Shown: positions 18,652 to 28,262 of the stretch, in pieces | Numbering within the stretch: the stretch's first letter is position 1 | Layout of the letters: the number at the start of each line of letters is the position of its first letter | Assembly (NCBI RefSeq): GCF_000379105.1 | Contig: NZ_KB900609.1 | Location: forward strand, 3,655,078-3,719,077 | Length of the DNA: 64,000 nucleotides | DNA from: Methylobacterium sp. WSM2598 | Lineage (GTDB): Bacteria; Pseudomonadota; Alphaproteobacteria; Rhizobiales; Beijerinckiaceae | Reading direction: 5' to 3' | Translations under genes and position numbers: made by a program | The notes under the pieces: model-generated | What the model saw: the letters and a program-made list of their open reading frames with translations, nothing else | The model's database searches: none | What the model was told of the DNA's origin: nothing

Positions 18652-18730
18652 GGCGGGCGGGATCCCGACGCGCCGGCTGGCCGGGCACCGTCCGGCCCCG
18701 TCCCACGCAGGCGGCAGGGCGATCGAACAT

Positions 18731-18755
18731 CGACGGTCATGAAACATGACCGTCG
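18731..18755. terminator. Perfect 11-bp inverted repeat after hbd
   Basis: CGACGGTCATG-AAA-CATGACCGTCG, 80 bp after the hbd stop, in the gap between convergent genes. No T run, so either a Rho-independent-like stop or a binding site. Confidence 0.45.
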
Positions 18756-18827
18756 GGTCCGTTCTCGACGTGTCGTCACGCTCTCGGCGCCTGTCGAGAT
18801 GGCGCCCGTCGAAAATTCGAGGCGGTC

Positions 18828-18859
18828 AACGGCCCGATGCCTCGGCATCCCGGGCCGTT
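18828..18859 (-). terminator. Hairpin terminator of the 108-aa gene
   Basis: AACGGCCC-GATGCC / GGCATC-CC-GGGCCGTT forms a 14-bp stem with a small bulge, 13 bp beyond the stop of the minus-strand gene at 18872. Confidence 0.6.
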
Positions 18860-18871
18860 GGTGTCAGCCCC

Positions 18872-19198
18872 TCAGCGCTGGTTGGTCGAACCCGTCGTCG
18901 CCGGCTGCGAGGGGGACGGGTAGGCCGGGTTGCCGGCCGGGACGCCGGCGCTGTTCGCCGAGGGGTTCGCGGCGTTGCCCTTGCCGTCCGCCGAGCCGGT
19001 GATCTGGGCGCGCGAGGCGTCCTGGCTCTTGCTGGCGTAATCCTTGGGCGCGTTGGCGCCGTTCCAGGTCAGCAGCGCCACGGTGGCGATCGCCAGGAGC
19101 GCGAGGCTGCCGAGGAGCACGTAGAGGACGGGCTTGCCGCGGGCGCCCTGGCGGGCTTCGGTCGCCGTCTCGATGCGGGCGCGATCGTCAAGGGCCAT
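18872..19198 (-). CDS. Small single-span membrane protein, 108 aa
   Basis: Not recognised. A charged cytoplasmic N-terminus (about 22 residues) is followed by one membrane helix (VLYVLLGSLALLAIATVALLTW) and a Ser/Ala/Pro/Asn-rich periplasmic tail of about 60 residues (SADGKGNAANPS). Typical of small anchored envelope proteins of Methylobacterium. Codon use matches neighbours and a terminator hairpin follows. Confidence 0.65.
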   Translation of the reverse strand: MALDDRARIETATEARQGARGKPVLYVLLGSLALLAIATVALLTWNGANAPKDYASKSQDASRAQITGSADGKGNAANPSANSAGVPAGNPAYPSPSQPATTGSTNQR

Positions 19199-19288
19199 GG
19201 GATCTCTCCGGGAATGGGGGCCGCTCGCGGGCGGCGCTCTGCCCGGGCAACGGATGCCGGGCAGCCACGGTTCCTCGGAGCGGTGGCC

Positions 19289-20296
19289 TCAGGCGCCGGT
19301 CGTCAGCATGATCTTGCCGAGATGCGCGCTCGATTCCATCAGCGCGTGGGCCTCCCGCGCCTGCTCCAGCGGGAAGGTCGCGTGGATCACCGGCTTGAAG
19401 CCGCCGGATTCGAGCCAGGGCCAGACCTCGCGGCGCAGCCCCTCGGCGATGGCGGCCTTCTGGGCGGTGGTGCGGGGGCGCAACGTCGAGCCGGTGAAGG
19501 TCAGGCGCTTCACCATGATCGGCGTCATGTTGAAGCCGTCGACCTTGAAGCCCTGCATGAAGGCGATCACGACGAGCCGGCCCTCCAGGGCCAGGGATTT
19601 CAGGTTGCGCTCCAGGTAGGCGGCCCCGACCATGTCGAGGATCAGGTCGACCCCCTTGCCGCCGGTCAGGCGCTTCACCTCCTCGGCGAAATCCGCCTCC
19701 CTGTAATTGATGGCCGCGTCCGCCCCCATCGTCTCGCAGAAGGCGCACTTCTCCGCCGAGCCGGCCGTGGCGTAGATTGTGGCGCCGGCGTGCTTGGCGA
19801 TCTGGATCGCCGTGTAGCCGATGCCGCTCGATCCGCCATGGACGAGGAAGCGCTCGCCCGGCGCGAGCCGCCCGCGCTCGAACACGTTGGTCCAGACGGT
19901 GTAGATGTTCTCCGGCAGGCTCGCGGCTTCGAGGAGCGAGAGCGGGCGGGGCCGGGGCAGGCAGAGCGGCGCCTCGGCGACGCAGTACTCGGCATAGCCG
20001 CCGCTGATCACCAGGGCGCAGACCTCGTCGCCCTCGGACAGCCCGGTCACGCCCTCGCCGCGCGCGACGACGCGGCCCGCCACCTCGAGACCGGGGATCT
20101 CGGTGGCGCCGGGGGGCGGCGGGTACTTGCCGGCGCGCTGCTGGCAATCGGGCCGGTTCACGCCCGCGGCCGCGACGGCGATCAGCACCTGGCCGGGGCC
20201 GGGCCTCGGCACCGGGGCGGTCTCGATCCCGATCACCTCCGGCCCGCCGGCCCCGGTGAAGCGGACCTGGCGCATCGTCTCGGGGATGGCGGGCAT
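19289..20296 (-). CDS. NAD(P)H quinone oxidoreductase, PIG3 family
   Basis: Medium-chain dehydrogenase/reductase of the TP53I3/PIG3 type, which reduces quinones with NADPH. 335 aa. Key features are AAGVNRPDCQQRAGKYPPPP, IPGLEVAG, and the NADPH-binding fold with VHGGSSGIGYTAIQIAKHAG and GADAAINYREADF. It lacks structural zinc cysteines, as expected for the zeta-crystallin branch. Oriented with the downstream uracil genes but separated by a repeat tract, so co-transcription is uncertain. Confidence 0.88.
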   Translation of the reverse strand: MPAIPETMRQVRFTGAGGPEVIGIETAPVPRPGPGQVLIAVAAAGVNRPDCQQRAGKYPPPPGATEIPGLEVAGRVVARGEGVTGLSEGDEVCALVISGGYAEYCVAEAPLCLPRPRPLSLLEAASLPENIYTVWTNVFERGRLAPGERFLVHGGSSGIGYTAIQIAKHAGATIYATAGSAEKCAFCETMGADAAINYREADFAEEVKRLTGGKGVDLILDMVGAAYLERNLKSLALEGRLVVIAFMQGFKVDGFNMTPIMVKRLTFTGSTLRPRTTAQKAAIAEGLRREVWPWLESGGFKPVIHATFPLEQAREAHALMESSAHLGKIMLTTGA

Positions 20297-20367
20297 GGGG
20301 CGTCTCCTCGCGGGTCGTTCGCCGCACTACCTGACAGCTCGGCCGAGGTTGGCAAGCCCCTCAGCCC

Positions 20368-20408
20368 GCAAGTCCCTCGGTGCAAGTCCCTCGGTGCAAG
20401 TCCCTCGG
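20368..20408. repeat. Tandem 14-bp units downstream of upp
   Basis: Three near-identical copies of GCAAGTCCCTCGGT, with a decayed fourth copy at 20352-20366, ending 10 bp beyond the upp stop. No protein is encoded. Confidence 0.85.
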
Positions 20409-20418
20409 CCCGCGCGCC

Positions 20419-21090
20419 TCAGCGCGTGCCGTACATCCGGTCGCCCGCGTCGCCGAGGCCCGGGATGATGTAGCCGTGCTCGTTGAGGTGGCTGTCGACC
20501 GAGGCGGTCCAGACCGGCACGTCGGGATGCGCGCCCTGGAACTTGGCGAGCCCCTCGGGCGCCGCGAGCAGGCAGACGAAGCGCAGGTCGCGGGCGCCGC
20601 GCTCCTTCAGCCGGTCCACCGCCGCGATGGCCGAGTTGGCGGTGGCGAGCATCGGATCGAGGACCAGCACCGTGCGGTCGGCGAGGTCGGACGGGGCCTT
20701 GAAGTAGTACTCGACCGCCTCCAGGGAGTCCGGGTCGCGGTAGAGGCCCACATGCGCCACGCGGGCCGAGGGCAGGAGCGAGAGCATCCCGTCGAGGAAG
20801 CCGATGCCGGCGCGCAGGATCGGCGCCAGGACCAGCTTCTTGCCGGCAATCTGCACGCCCTGCATGGTCGTGAGCGGGGTCTCGATCTCGACCGGCTCCA
20901 GGGGCAGGTCGCGCGTCACCTCGTAGGCGAGCAGCGTGCCGATCTCGTTCAGGAGTTGGCGGAAGCCCTTGGTCGAGCGCGCCTTGTCCCGCATCAGCGT
21001 CAGCTTGTGCTGCACCAGCGGATGCGAAACGACCGTCACCGGGGCGGCGCCCGTCGTCTCCCGCGTGCTCGCAACCTGCATCCTCGTCAT
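20419..21090 (-). CDS. upp: Uracil phosphoribosyltransferase
   Basis: Makes UMP from uracil and PRPP. 223 aa. VVSHPLVQHKLTLMRD at the N-terminus, the PRPP-binding loop as LVLDPMLATANSAIAAVDRLKERG, and the uracil-contact end HLNEHGYIIPGLGDAGDRMYGTR are complete. Next to URC4 and URC1 homologues it corresponds to URC6 of the yeast uracil catabolic pathway, where UMP formation is the entry step, so its role here may be catabolic as well as salvage. A second ATG three codons in is possible. Confidence 0.95.
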   Translation of the reverse strand: MTRMQVASTRETTGAAPVTVVSHPLVQHKLTLMRDKARSTKGFRQLLNEIGTLLAYEVTRDLPLEPVEIETPLTTMQGVQIAGKKLVLAPILRAGIGFLDGMLSLLPSARVAHVGLYRDPDSLEAVEYYFKAPSDLADRTVLVLDPMLATANSAIAAVDRLKERGARDLRFVCLLAAPEGLAKFQGAHPDVPVWTASVDSHLNEHGYIIPGLGDAGDRMYGTR

Positions 21091-21100
21091 CCCCCTGCAG

Positions 21101-21199
21101 CAGCCTTGCCCTCGAAGCAGGCGCGCCCTCGAAACAGCCTTGGCCGGATTCTTGACCGGATTCTTGGCCGAAGCTGCCGGATTCCTGACCGAAGCTTAG
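21101..21199. repeat. Degenerate tandem reiterations between upp and urc4
   Basis: 12-bp units (TTGGCCGGATTC, TTGACCGGATTC, TTGGCCGAAGCT, then CCGGATTCC and TGACCGAAGCTT) preceded by two GCCCTCGAA(G/A)CAG units. They fill the gap between upp and the DUF1688 gene and encode nothing recognisable. Confidence 0.75.
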
Positions 21200-21213
21200 G
21201 CCGGTCCGGCATC

Positions 21214-22464
21214 TCAGAACACCGTGCCGTCGCTCGCGATGGTGAGCGGCGGCGTCCCGTCGGGACGCAGGGACCGGGCCAGCCGCCGCCCCGTCGCCCA
21301 GGTCCCGCCCTCCAGCACCTTGGCGAGCGGCAGCGCCGCCGGATCCGCGATCCCGAGCCGCTCGCGCACGAGCGGCGCCAGCCGGTCGAGGAGCGCCACG
21401 GTGAGCGCCCGCCACTCGACCACCAGCTCGGACTCGACCGGATGCGCCCGCGCGGCCTCGTCCGGGCGCTTGAGGGAGAGCACGCCGCTGTCGAGGAACA
21501 GGCCGCCGTTGCGGTATTCCGGCAGGCCGGTGAGCGCGTCGAGGCCGGTCACGGAGAGGCCCGCCGCCTCCAGGGGCTCCAGCAGCGAGTAGGCGAGCCA
21601 CTGCGAGAGCTTGTGGAAGGGCACGAGCCCGGCCGTCTCCCCCTCCCCTCCCGCCTTCGGGTGGCGCCACGTGTCGCCGAGATCGACCCCATCGAGGGCG
21701 ATGCGGCCCGGCCAGATCGGCCCGAGATGGGTGAGGAGCGCGGCGAGGAGCGCGGGGGCGGGCAGGGCCCCGTCCACCGCCCGCGCCGCGAGGAGGTCGT
21801 AGAGGCCGCCGGGCCGGGCCTGCGGCCCGAACCCGTCCGGGTCGGCCGCCACGACCTGCCCCAGCCGGTTGAGGAGGGCAGTGCGCCCGTCGAGACCCAC
21901 GAGCGGGTTCGTCGGCGAGACCTGGAAGCCCCGGGCGAGGTCCGCGACGGAGAGGCTCGCCAGCGCCCGGGCATCGACCCGGAACGGATCCTCCGGCACC
22001 TCGGAGAACAGGCCGGAGATGAAGAGGTCGAAGCTCGCCACCGCGAGCCCCTCCGAGCGGGCGTAGGTCTCGCCCGTCCGGCCCTCCTCGTAGCGCCAGG
22101 TCGGGCCGGCGCCGGCGTCGAGGAGCACGCTGACGATGACGAGGTCGAAGGCCGCCCGCGCCCGCGCGGCCGCCTCCTCCCAGGGCGCCGCCTCGGCGAG
22201 GCTGCCCCAGCGGTCGAAGCCGCCGACCGAGAAGTGCCGCCAGCGGGCGTGGTACGGGATGGCGAGGTCCGGGTAGCTCGCCCGGATCGTCTCCACGACC
22301 GCGTCCGCGCAGGCCCCGAGCTTCTCGGGATGGACCGCGAAGTGATCGAGCGCCCCGTCGAGCCCGAGCGCGAGCAGGCCCTCGGCGCGGGCGCGCACGG
22401 CCTCCGGGGTGAGGAGCCAGCGCACCCCCGGGGCGGCCTCGATGCTGACGGGCTGTCCGCTCAC
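21214..22464 (-). CDS. urc4: DUF1688 protein, URC4/urg3 uracil catabolism factor
   Basis: 416-aa soluble protein of the DUF1688 family, whose eukaryotic members are URC4 of Lachancea kluyveri and urg3 of fission yeast, required for uracil catabolism by the URC route but with no settled reaction. Conserved stretches include YHARWRHFSVGGFDRW, GETYARSEGLAVASFDLFISG, LVPFHKLSQWLAYSLLEPL, LPEYRNGGLFLDSGVL and EWRALTVALLD. GTG 22464 is preceded by AAGGAGAG at 4-nt spacing, which fixes the start inside a much longer antisense-open frame. Lies between upp and urc1 on the same strand. Confidence 0.9.
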   Translation of the reverse strand: MSGQPVSIEAAPGVRWLLTPEAVRARAEGLLALGLDGALDHFAVHPEKLGACADAVVETIRASYPDLAIPYHARWRHFSVGGFDRWGSLAEAAPWEEAAARARAAFDLVIVSVLLDAGAGPTWRYEEGRTGETYARSEGLAVASFDLFISGLFSEVPEDPFRVDARALASLSVADLARGFQVSPTNPLVGLDGRTALLNRLGQVVAADPDGFGPQARPGGLYDLLAARAVDGALPAPALLAALLTHLGPIWPGRIALDGVDLGDTWRHPKAGGEGETAGLVPFHKLSQWLAYSLLEPLEAAGLSVTGLDALTGLPEYRNGGLFLDSGVLSLKRPDEAARAHPVESELVVEWRALTVALLDRLAPLVRERLGIADPAALPLAKVLEGGTWATGRRLARSLRPDGTPPLTIASDGTVF

Positions 22465-22568
22465 GACACTCTCCTTGCACTCGGGATCGGGGACGCCGCC
22501 GGCGCGGGGCCCGGTGCGGGTTCCGGGAGCGTGCCGGACAGCCCCGGCCGGCCGGGCGGCGGTCCGGC

Positions 22569-23825
<1,257 letters not shown>

Positions 23826-23853
23826 GCGGTCCCGCCTCATCCTGAACGGCGAA

Positions 23854-23882
23854 GGCTCTCCGCGCTGTCCGCGCGGAGAGCC
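23854..23882 (-). promoter_or_regulatory. Perfect 12-bp hairpin in the urc1 leader
   Basis: GGCTCTCCGCGC-TGTCC-GCGCGGAGAGCC, 28 bp upstream of the urc1 start and about 80 bp beyond the DUF2852 stop. On the minus strand it is followed by TTCGCC. It is either the terminator of the DUF2852 gene or an attenuator-like element for the URC genes. Confidence 0.5.
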
Positions 23883-23960
23883 TCGTTGGCTTGACCTTGC
23901 TGACGATGGCCGATGCCGGCCGGAGCGTCAAGTTGGGACGGTGCGAGCCCGCCCGGGCCC

Positions 23961-24380
23961 TCAGTAGTTCGTGCCGGCCTTGCGGCGGGCCATGAAGGCG
24001 TCGAACTGCTCGCGGTCGCGGGCGCGCTTCAGTTCCTCCACGAAGTCCGTGAAGGCACGGCTCTCCTCCTCCAGGCGGCGGCGCTCCTCCTCGAGGCGGT
24101 CCAGCTCGCGCCGGCGGTACTCCTCGAAGGCCGAGTTGCCGGTGCCCTGCCGGAACGCCTCCCGGCGGACGAACCCGCCGCGGAGGTTGCGCTCAGCGAA
24201 GGATTTCAGTTCGTCGAGGGCCGGGTATCCCATGAGCTTCCACACCACGTAGGCGGCCGCGACGGGCCAGACATAGATGAAACCGAGGACGATCGCGCCG
24301 ATCTCCAGGGAGCGGCGCGGGAACGGACCGGCGCCTCGGCAGGAGCGGCCGTTCGACCAGGGGGCGGAGGAAAAGGTCAC
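23961..24380 (-). CDS. DUF2852 membrane protein
   Basis: 139 aa. One or two membrane helices near the N-terminus (SLEIGAIVLGFIYVWPVAAAYVVWKL), then a charged coiled segment ending GNSAFEEYRRRELDRLEEE and DFVEELKRARDREQFDAFM. This is the DUF2852 pattern common in Rhizobiales; function unknown. Monocistronic-looking. Confidence 0.82.
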   Translation of the reverse strand: MTFSSAPWSNGRSCRGAGPFPRRSLEIGAIVLGFIYVWPVAAAYVVWKLMGYPALDELKSFAERNLRGGFVRREAFRQGTGNSAFEEYRRRELDRLEEERRRLEEESRAFTDFVEELKRARDREQFDAFMARRKAGTNY

Positions 24381-24562
24381 GTCGTGTCTCCCGAGGAGAT
24401 GTGAATGTGAACGACATTTACATGCGGGCGCCCCCGCGCGGTTTCAAGAGGAGGGGAAGCGGGATTCCACGCGGCGGCGCGCGGCGGCCGAGGCGCGCGC
24501 CGAGACGGTGCCCGGGCTGCTCCGCCCGGACACCGCCGACCGCTCAGGCCAGGTTCAGAACC

Positions 24563-24646
24563 TCAATGCAGGTAGCCGAGGAAGAACAGGATCAGGATGA
24601 TCGGCAGGGGAATTCCGATCAGCCACAGGAGTCCGCCTTTCAGCAT
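24563..24646 (-). CDS. 27-aa hydrophobic membrane miniprotein
   Basis: A very short gene: MLKGGLLWLIGIPLP then a run of Ile/Leu/Phe and GYLH at the end, i.e. one membrane helix with a Pro kink. GGAGG five nt before this ATG decides the start over an ATG four codons upstream that has no ribosome binding site. Function unknown; similar miniproteins are frequent in rhizobial genomes. Confidence 0.6.
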   Translation of the reverse strand: MLKGGLLWLIGIPLPIILILFFLGYLH

Positions 24647-24730
24647 CTTCGCCTCCATCGAATTCAATGCCGAGATTGGAGCATGAACGGGGAAGCGAGA
24701 CTTGAGTTCCACCGGATCGCGGCGGGAGGG

Positions 24731-25453
24731 TCAATCGCCGTCGGGACGGAACACGTAGCCGAGGCCGCGCACGGTCTTGATGAAGCGGGGGTTGGCCGGA
24801 TCGGGCTCGATCTTCTTGCGGATGCGGTTGATCCGCACGTCGATGGCGCGGTCGAAGGCGTCCGGGTCGCGGGCATCGGCGAGGTCGAGGAGCCGCTCGC
24901 GGCTCATCACCCGCTTGGGATTGTCGAGGAAGGCCTTGAGCAGGGCGAATTCGGAGCGGGTGAGGAGCTGCTCGGCCCCGCTCTCGTCGCGCAGCCGCAG
25001 GGTCTCGGTATCGACCCGCATCCGCCCGAAGCGGACGCCGCCGGGCTCGCGGGGCTCGGGCGCCCCGGCCGGACGGGTCTGCGCGGCGCGGCGCAGGACG
25101 GAGCGCACCCGGGCCACGAGCTCGCGCAGCTCGCAGGGCTTGGGCAGGTAGTCATCGGCCCCGAGTTCGAGGCCGACCACCCGGTCGATGGGACTCGCCG
25201 TGGCGGTGAGCATGATGATGGGGATCTGACTGCGCGCCTTGAGGTCCCGCACGATGGAGAGCCCGTCCTCGTCCGGCATGTTGAGGTCGAGGACGATGAG
25301 GTCGGGGGGGCGCGCGGCGAGGAGGCGGCGCAGGGAGGCGCCGCCGTCGCAGAGATCCACCTCGAACCCGTGCAGGCGCAGGTAGTCGCCGACCATCGCG
25401 CGGGCGTCCGGCTCGTCGTCGACCACGTAGATCCGCTGGGCGGCGCCCGTCAT
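24731..25453 (-). CDS. OmpR-family response regulator
   Basis: 240-aa two-component transcription factor. REC domain with DD at 12-13, phospho-acceptor D56 (LIVLDLNMPDEDG), T83 and K105 (LPKP), then a winged-helix DNA-binding domain at about 140-238 (LTRSEFALLKAFLDNPKRVMS, FDRAIDVRINRIRKKIE, FIKTVRGLGYVF). ATG 25453 lies 8 nt after CGGAGG; the open frame to 25552 has no such signal. No partner kinase is adjacent on the same strand. Confidence 0.92.
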   Translation of the reverse strand: MTGAAQRIYVVDDEPDARAMVGDYLRLHGFEVDLCDGGASLRRLLAARPPDLIVLDLNMPDEDGLSIVRDLKARSQIPIIMLTATASPIDRVVGLELGADDYLPKPCELRELVARVRSVLRRAAQTRPAGAPEPREPGGVRFGRMRVDTETLRLRDESGAEQLLTRSEFALLKAFLDNPKRVMSRERLLDLADARDPDAFDRAIDVRINRIRKKIEPDPANPRFIKTVRGLGYVFRPDGD

Positions 25454-25877
25454 GGCGCGGCCTCCGGTGGAACCACGAGGGCCGGGCGGAGGAAATCGGG
25501 TCTGATCGGCACCGGAAACAACACGCGCGCGTCGAGAGGCCGCGCACCACAATGGCGCCGAACCGGGCCGGCGTCCATGCCGGCCCCGCGCGCGATCATG
25601 CGGCGTCGGCGCCAGGGACCGAGGCCGGCTCCCGCGAGAGCATCCGAGGTGAGCATCATGGCAAATGACAAAGCAGGGCGTGTCCAGGCTTGGACGCGCT
25701 GGCGATAACAGATCAAGCCAGCATTGTCACGGACGCTTGCGGGCGGGCATGACGGTTCGAACCTTGTGCCCGCGCCCTTTTCCGAGAGGTTTACAGTCTT
25801 GATCAGTCCCGGCCGCGGGCTCGTCTAGTGGGCCGGCGATCACGGCGGGGGCGGGCGCGACGCCGCGCCCGGGTCCC
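25454..25877. other. Intergenic stretch, no supported gene
   Basis: 424 bp between two minus-strand genes. It contains an imperfect hairpin GCGTGTCCA-GGCT-TGGACGCGC at about 25678-25699 and AT-richer sequence at 25700-25820 that probably holds a promoter. No tRNA cloverleaf or convincing ORF found. Confidence 0.4.
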
Positions 25878-26117
25878 TCAGGCGAGGCGGCGCAGCGTGG
25901 CCGTCAGCCGCTCCGCGATGCGCTCGCGGGCCCGGCGCGGCAGGGCGCCGGGCGCCTCGTCCTCGATCAGGTCGGCGATCTCGCCGCGGCTCGGCTCGGC
26001 CGGCCGCGAATCCTGCAGCAGGCGGCGCAGGGCCTCCAGATCCGCGCGCCAGGGCTCGGCTCCCGGGGTCGCGGGCCTCTGCGTCGCGTGAAGACCTGAC
26101 TGGGTCGTGCAGAGCAT
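25878..26117 (-). CDS. Hypothetical protein, 79 aa
   Basis: Not recognised. After a short N-terminus (MLCTTQSGLHATQRP) it is mostly helical and charged (LEALRRLLQDSR, GEIADLIEDEAP, RARERIAERLTATLRRLA), like small regulatory or anti-sigma-type proteins, though nothing proves that. GGGAG precedes the ATG at 26117 with 8-nt spacing. The 290 bp upstream of it, to 26410, hold no gene. Confidence 0.5.
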   Translation of the reverse strand: MLCTTQSGLHATQRPATPGAEPWRADLEALRRLLQDSRPAEPSRGEIADLIEDEAPGALPRRARERIAERLTATLRRLA

Positions 26118-26410
26118 CGCCGATCTCCCGTGCTTGGCCCGTCGCGCGTCGCGACGACGGCGCGATGTAAGCAAGGACTGTTACAAGCGGATTGCGTCCG
26201 ATCGCCAACCCTGGGCTGTGCTCTGACGCACATTCCGACCCGATTCGGCCGCGATCGACCATGCGGGCCGCCGCCTCGACCGCCCGTCATCGATCAGATC
26301 GCGCGCTCGGCGATGTCATTCCGGCATTTTCGGCAAGGTAAGCTTGTTCGGGCGGCCCCGTCCGGTCAGGATGCGGCCGCGCACCTTGGAAGGATGCTGG
26401 CGGACGGTCG

Positions 26411-28165
26411 ATGAGCGACGACGATTTCTTGTTTCTGGTACCCGACGACGAGGCCGCGCCGGAGGAGGCCGCCTCGCCGCAATGGTCGGTGGTGGTGGTG
26501 GACGACGACCCGGCGGTGCACGAGGGCACCCGCTTCGCGCTGGCGGGCTACGCCCTCGACGGGGCCCGGCTCGACATCCTGTCGGCCCACTCGGCCGCGG
26601 AGGCGCGGGCGCTGCTCGCCGCGCGGCGCGGCGGCGTGGCGGTGATCCTCCTCGACGTGGTGATGGAGACCGAGGATGCCGGCCTCACCCTGGTCGATTA
26701 CATCCGCCGCGACCTGCGCGACGAGACCGTCCGCATCATCCTGCGCACCGGCCAGCCGGGGCAGGCCCCCGAGCGCCGCGTCATCGTCGATTACGACATC
26801 AACGACTACAAGGCGAAGACCGAGCTCACGGCCGACAAGCTGTTCACCAGCCTGACGGCCGCCCTCCGGGCCTACCAGCAGCTCAAGCGCCTGGAGGAGA
26901 CGCGGCGGGGACTGGAGATCATCATCGATGCGGCGCCGATGCTGCTCGACCACAAGTCGATGCAGCGGCTGGCCGAGGGCGTGCTGACGCAGGTCGCCTC
27001 GCTGCTCAACGTCGCCTGCGAGGGCATCCTGGTCCTGCGCGAGCGCGCCGCGCCGGACGAGAGCTTCTGCGTCCTGGCGGGCTCGGGCTGCTACCAGCAC
27101 CTCGTCGCGCCCGCCCGGGCCGTGGCCCTCGACGGGGAGGTGCGCGGGATCGTCGAGCGGGCCTTCGCGGAGCGGAGCCACACTTTCGGCGACCGGTGGT
27201 CGACGCTCTACGTGCACACCGCGAGCGGCAGCGAGATCGTGGCCCTCCTCAAGGCCGACCGCTCGCTGTCCGAGACCGACCGGGCGCTGATCGCGCTCTT
27301 CACCTCGCGCCTGTCGATCGCCTTCGACAACGTCATCCTGTACGAGCAATTGCAGCGGGCGAATGTCGGCCTGGAGCAGCGGGTGGTGGAGCGCACCGCC
27401 GAGCTGATGCGGGCCAACCGCCGCCTCGCCCTGCAGCGCTCGGACCTCCGGCGGGCCAACCAGCTCAAGACCGAGATCCTCGGCACGGTCGCGCACGACC
27501 TGAAGAACCCGCTCGCGGTGATCCTCGGGCGGGCCGAGATGCTGGGCGACCTCGTCGGCACCCTGCCCCAGCCCGTGGAGGCGATGCGCGCCCAGGTCGG
27601 CCACATCCGCGAATCGGCCCGGCGCCTGACCGGCATGATCGAGAGCCTGATCGCCGACGCGATGAACGACGCCCTCGACATCACGCTGCGGCGCGAGCCG
27701 GTCGACTTCGCCGCCCTGGCCCGCGAGGTCGCGCAATCGAACGCCCCCCTCGCCGAGACCAAGGCGCAGCACCTGCGCACCGAGATCCCCGCGAGCCTGT
27801 TCATCTGCGGCGACGGCGAGCGCCTGCGCGAGGCGATGGACAACCTGGTCTCAAACGCCATCAAGTACAGCCCGAACGGCGGCGAGATCGTCGTGGCGGT
27901 GGCCCAGGACGAGACCGACACGGTCTTCGCGGTGCGGGATTTCGGCCCCGGCCTGTCGCCGGAGGATCAGGGCCGGCTGTTCGGGCGCTTCCAGCGGCTC
28001 TCGGCCAAGCCGACCGGCGGCGAGGGCTCGACGGGCCTCGGCCTGTCGATCGTCAAGCGCATCGCCGAACTGCACGGCGGCCGGGCCACCGCCGAGAGCC
28101 ACGCCCCCGGGGCCGGCTCGACCTTCGCGATCCGCCTGCCCAACATCGCCGTCGAGGTGCCCTGA
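26411..28165 (+). CDS. REC-DUF3369-histidine kinase hybrid
   Basis: 584-aa cytoplasmic signalling protein with no membrane helix. The N-terminal receiver (about 25-155) has D82 as phospho-acceptor (VILLDVVME), T113 and K134 (NDYKAK). DUF3369 spans about 175-340, a short coiled coil follows, then HisKA with H362 in VAHDLKNPLAVILGR, and HATPase_c with N, G1 and G2 boxes (DNLVSNAIKYS, DFGPGLS, GSTGLGLSIV). The receiver at the front suggests that an upstream kinase gates this kinase's own activity. The orphan response regulator at 24731 is a candidate downstream partner. Confidence 0.9.
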   Translation: MSDDDFLFLVPDDEAAPEEAASPQWSVVVVDDDPAVHEGTRFALAGYALDGARLDILSAHSAAEARALLAARRGGVAVILLDVVMETEDAGLTLVDYIRRDLRDETVRIILRTGQPGQAPERRVIVDYDINDYKAKTELTADKLFTSLTAALRAYQQLKRLEETRRGLEIIIDAAPMLLDHKSMQRLAEGVLTQVASLLNVACEGILVLRERAAPDESFCVLAGSGCYQHLVAPARAVALDGEVRGIVERAFAERSHTFGDRWSTLYVHTASGSEIVALLKADRSLSETDRALIALFTSRLSIAFDNVILYEQLQRANVGLEQRVVERTAELMRANRRLALQRSDLRRANQLKTEILGTVAHDLKNPLAVILGRAEMLGDLVGTLPQPVEAMRAQVGHIRESARRLTGMIESLIADAMNDALDITLRREPVDFAALAREVAQSNAPLAETKAQHLRTEIPASLFICGDGERLREAMDNLVSNAIKYSPNGGEIVVAVAQDETDTVFAVRDFGPGLSPEDQGRLFGRFQRLSAKPTGGEGSTGLGLSIVKRIAELHGGRATAESHAPGAGSTFAIRLPNIAVEVP

Positions 28166-28220
28166 CGTCGCGCACGCAATCTGGCCGCAAATCCGGCGCT
28201 AAGCTCCCGCCTTTCCCGGG

Positions 28221-28239
28221 CCGCGCCGAATCGGCGCGG
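28221..28239 (+). terminator. Inverted repeat between the kinase and kdsD
   Basis: CCGCGCCGA-A-TCGGCGCGG, a perfect 9-bp stem, 55 bp after the kinase stop and 24 bp before kdsD. It could end the kinase transcript or structure the kdsD leader. Confidence 0.45.
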
Positions 28240-28262
28240 GCCCGTCGCGACGAGGAAGCAGG

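Noticed and set aside
25678..25820. Possible tRNA or small RNA
   Set aside because: A hairpin is present, but no cloverleaf, T-loop sequence or terminator with a T run could be made out.
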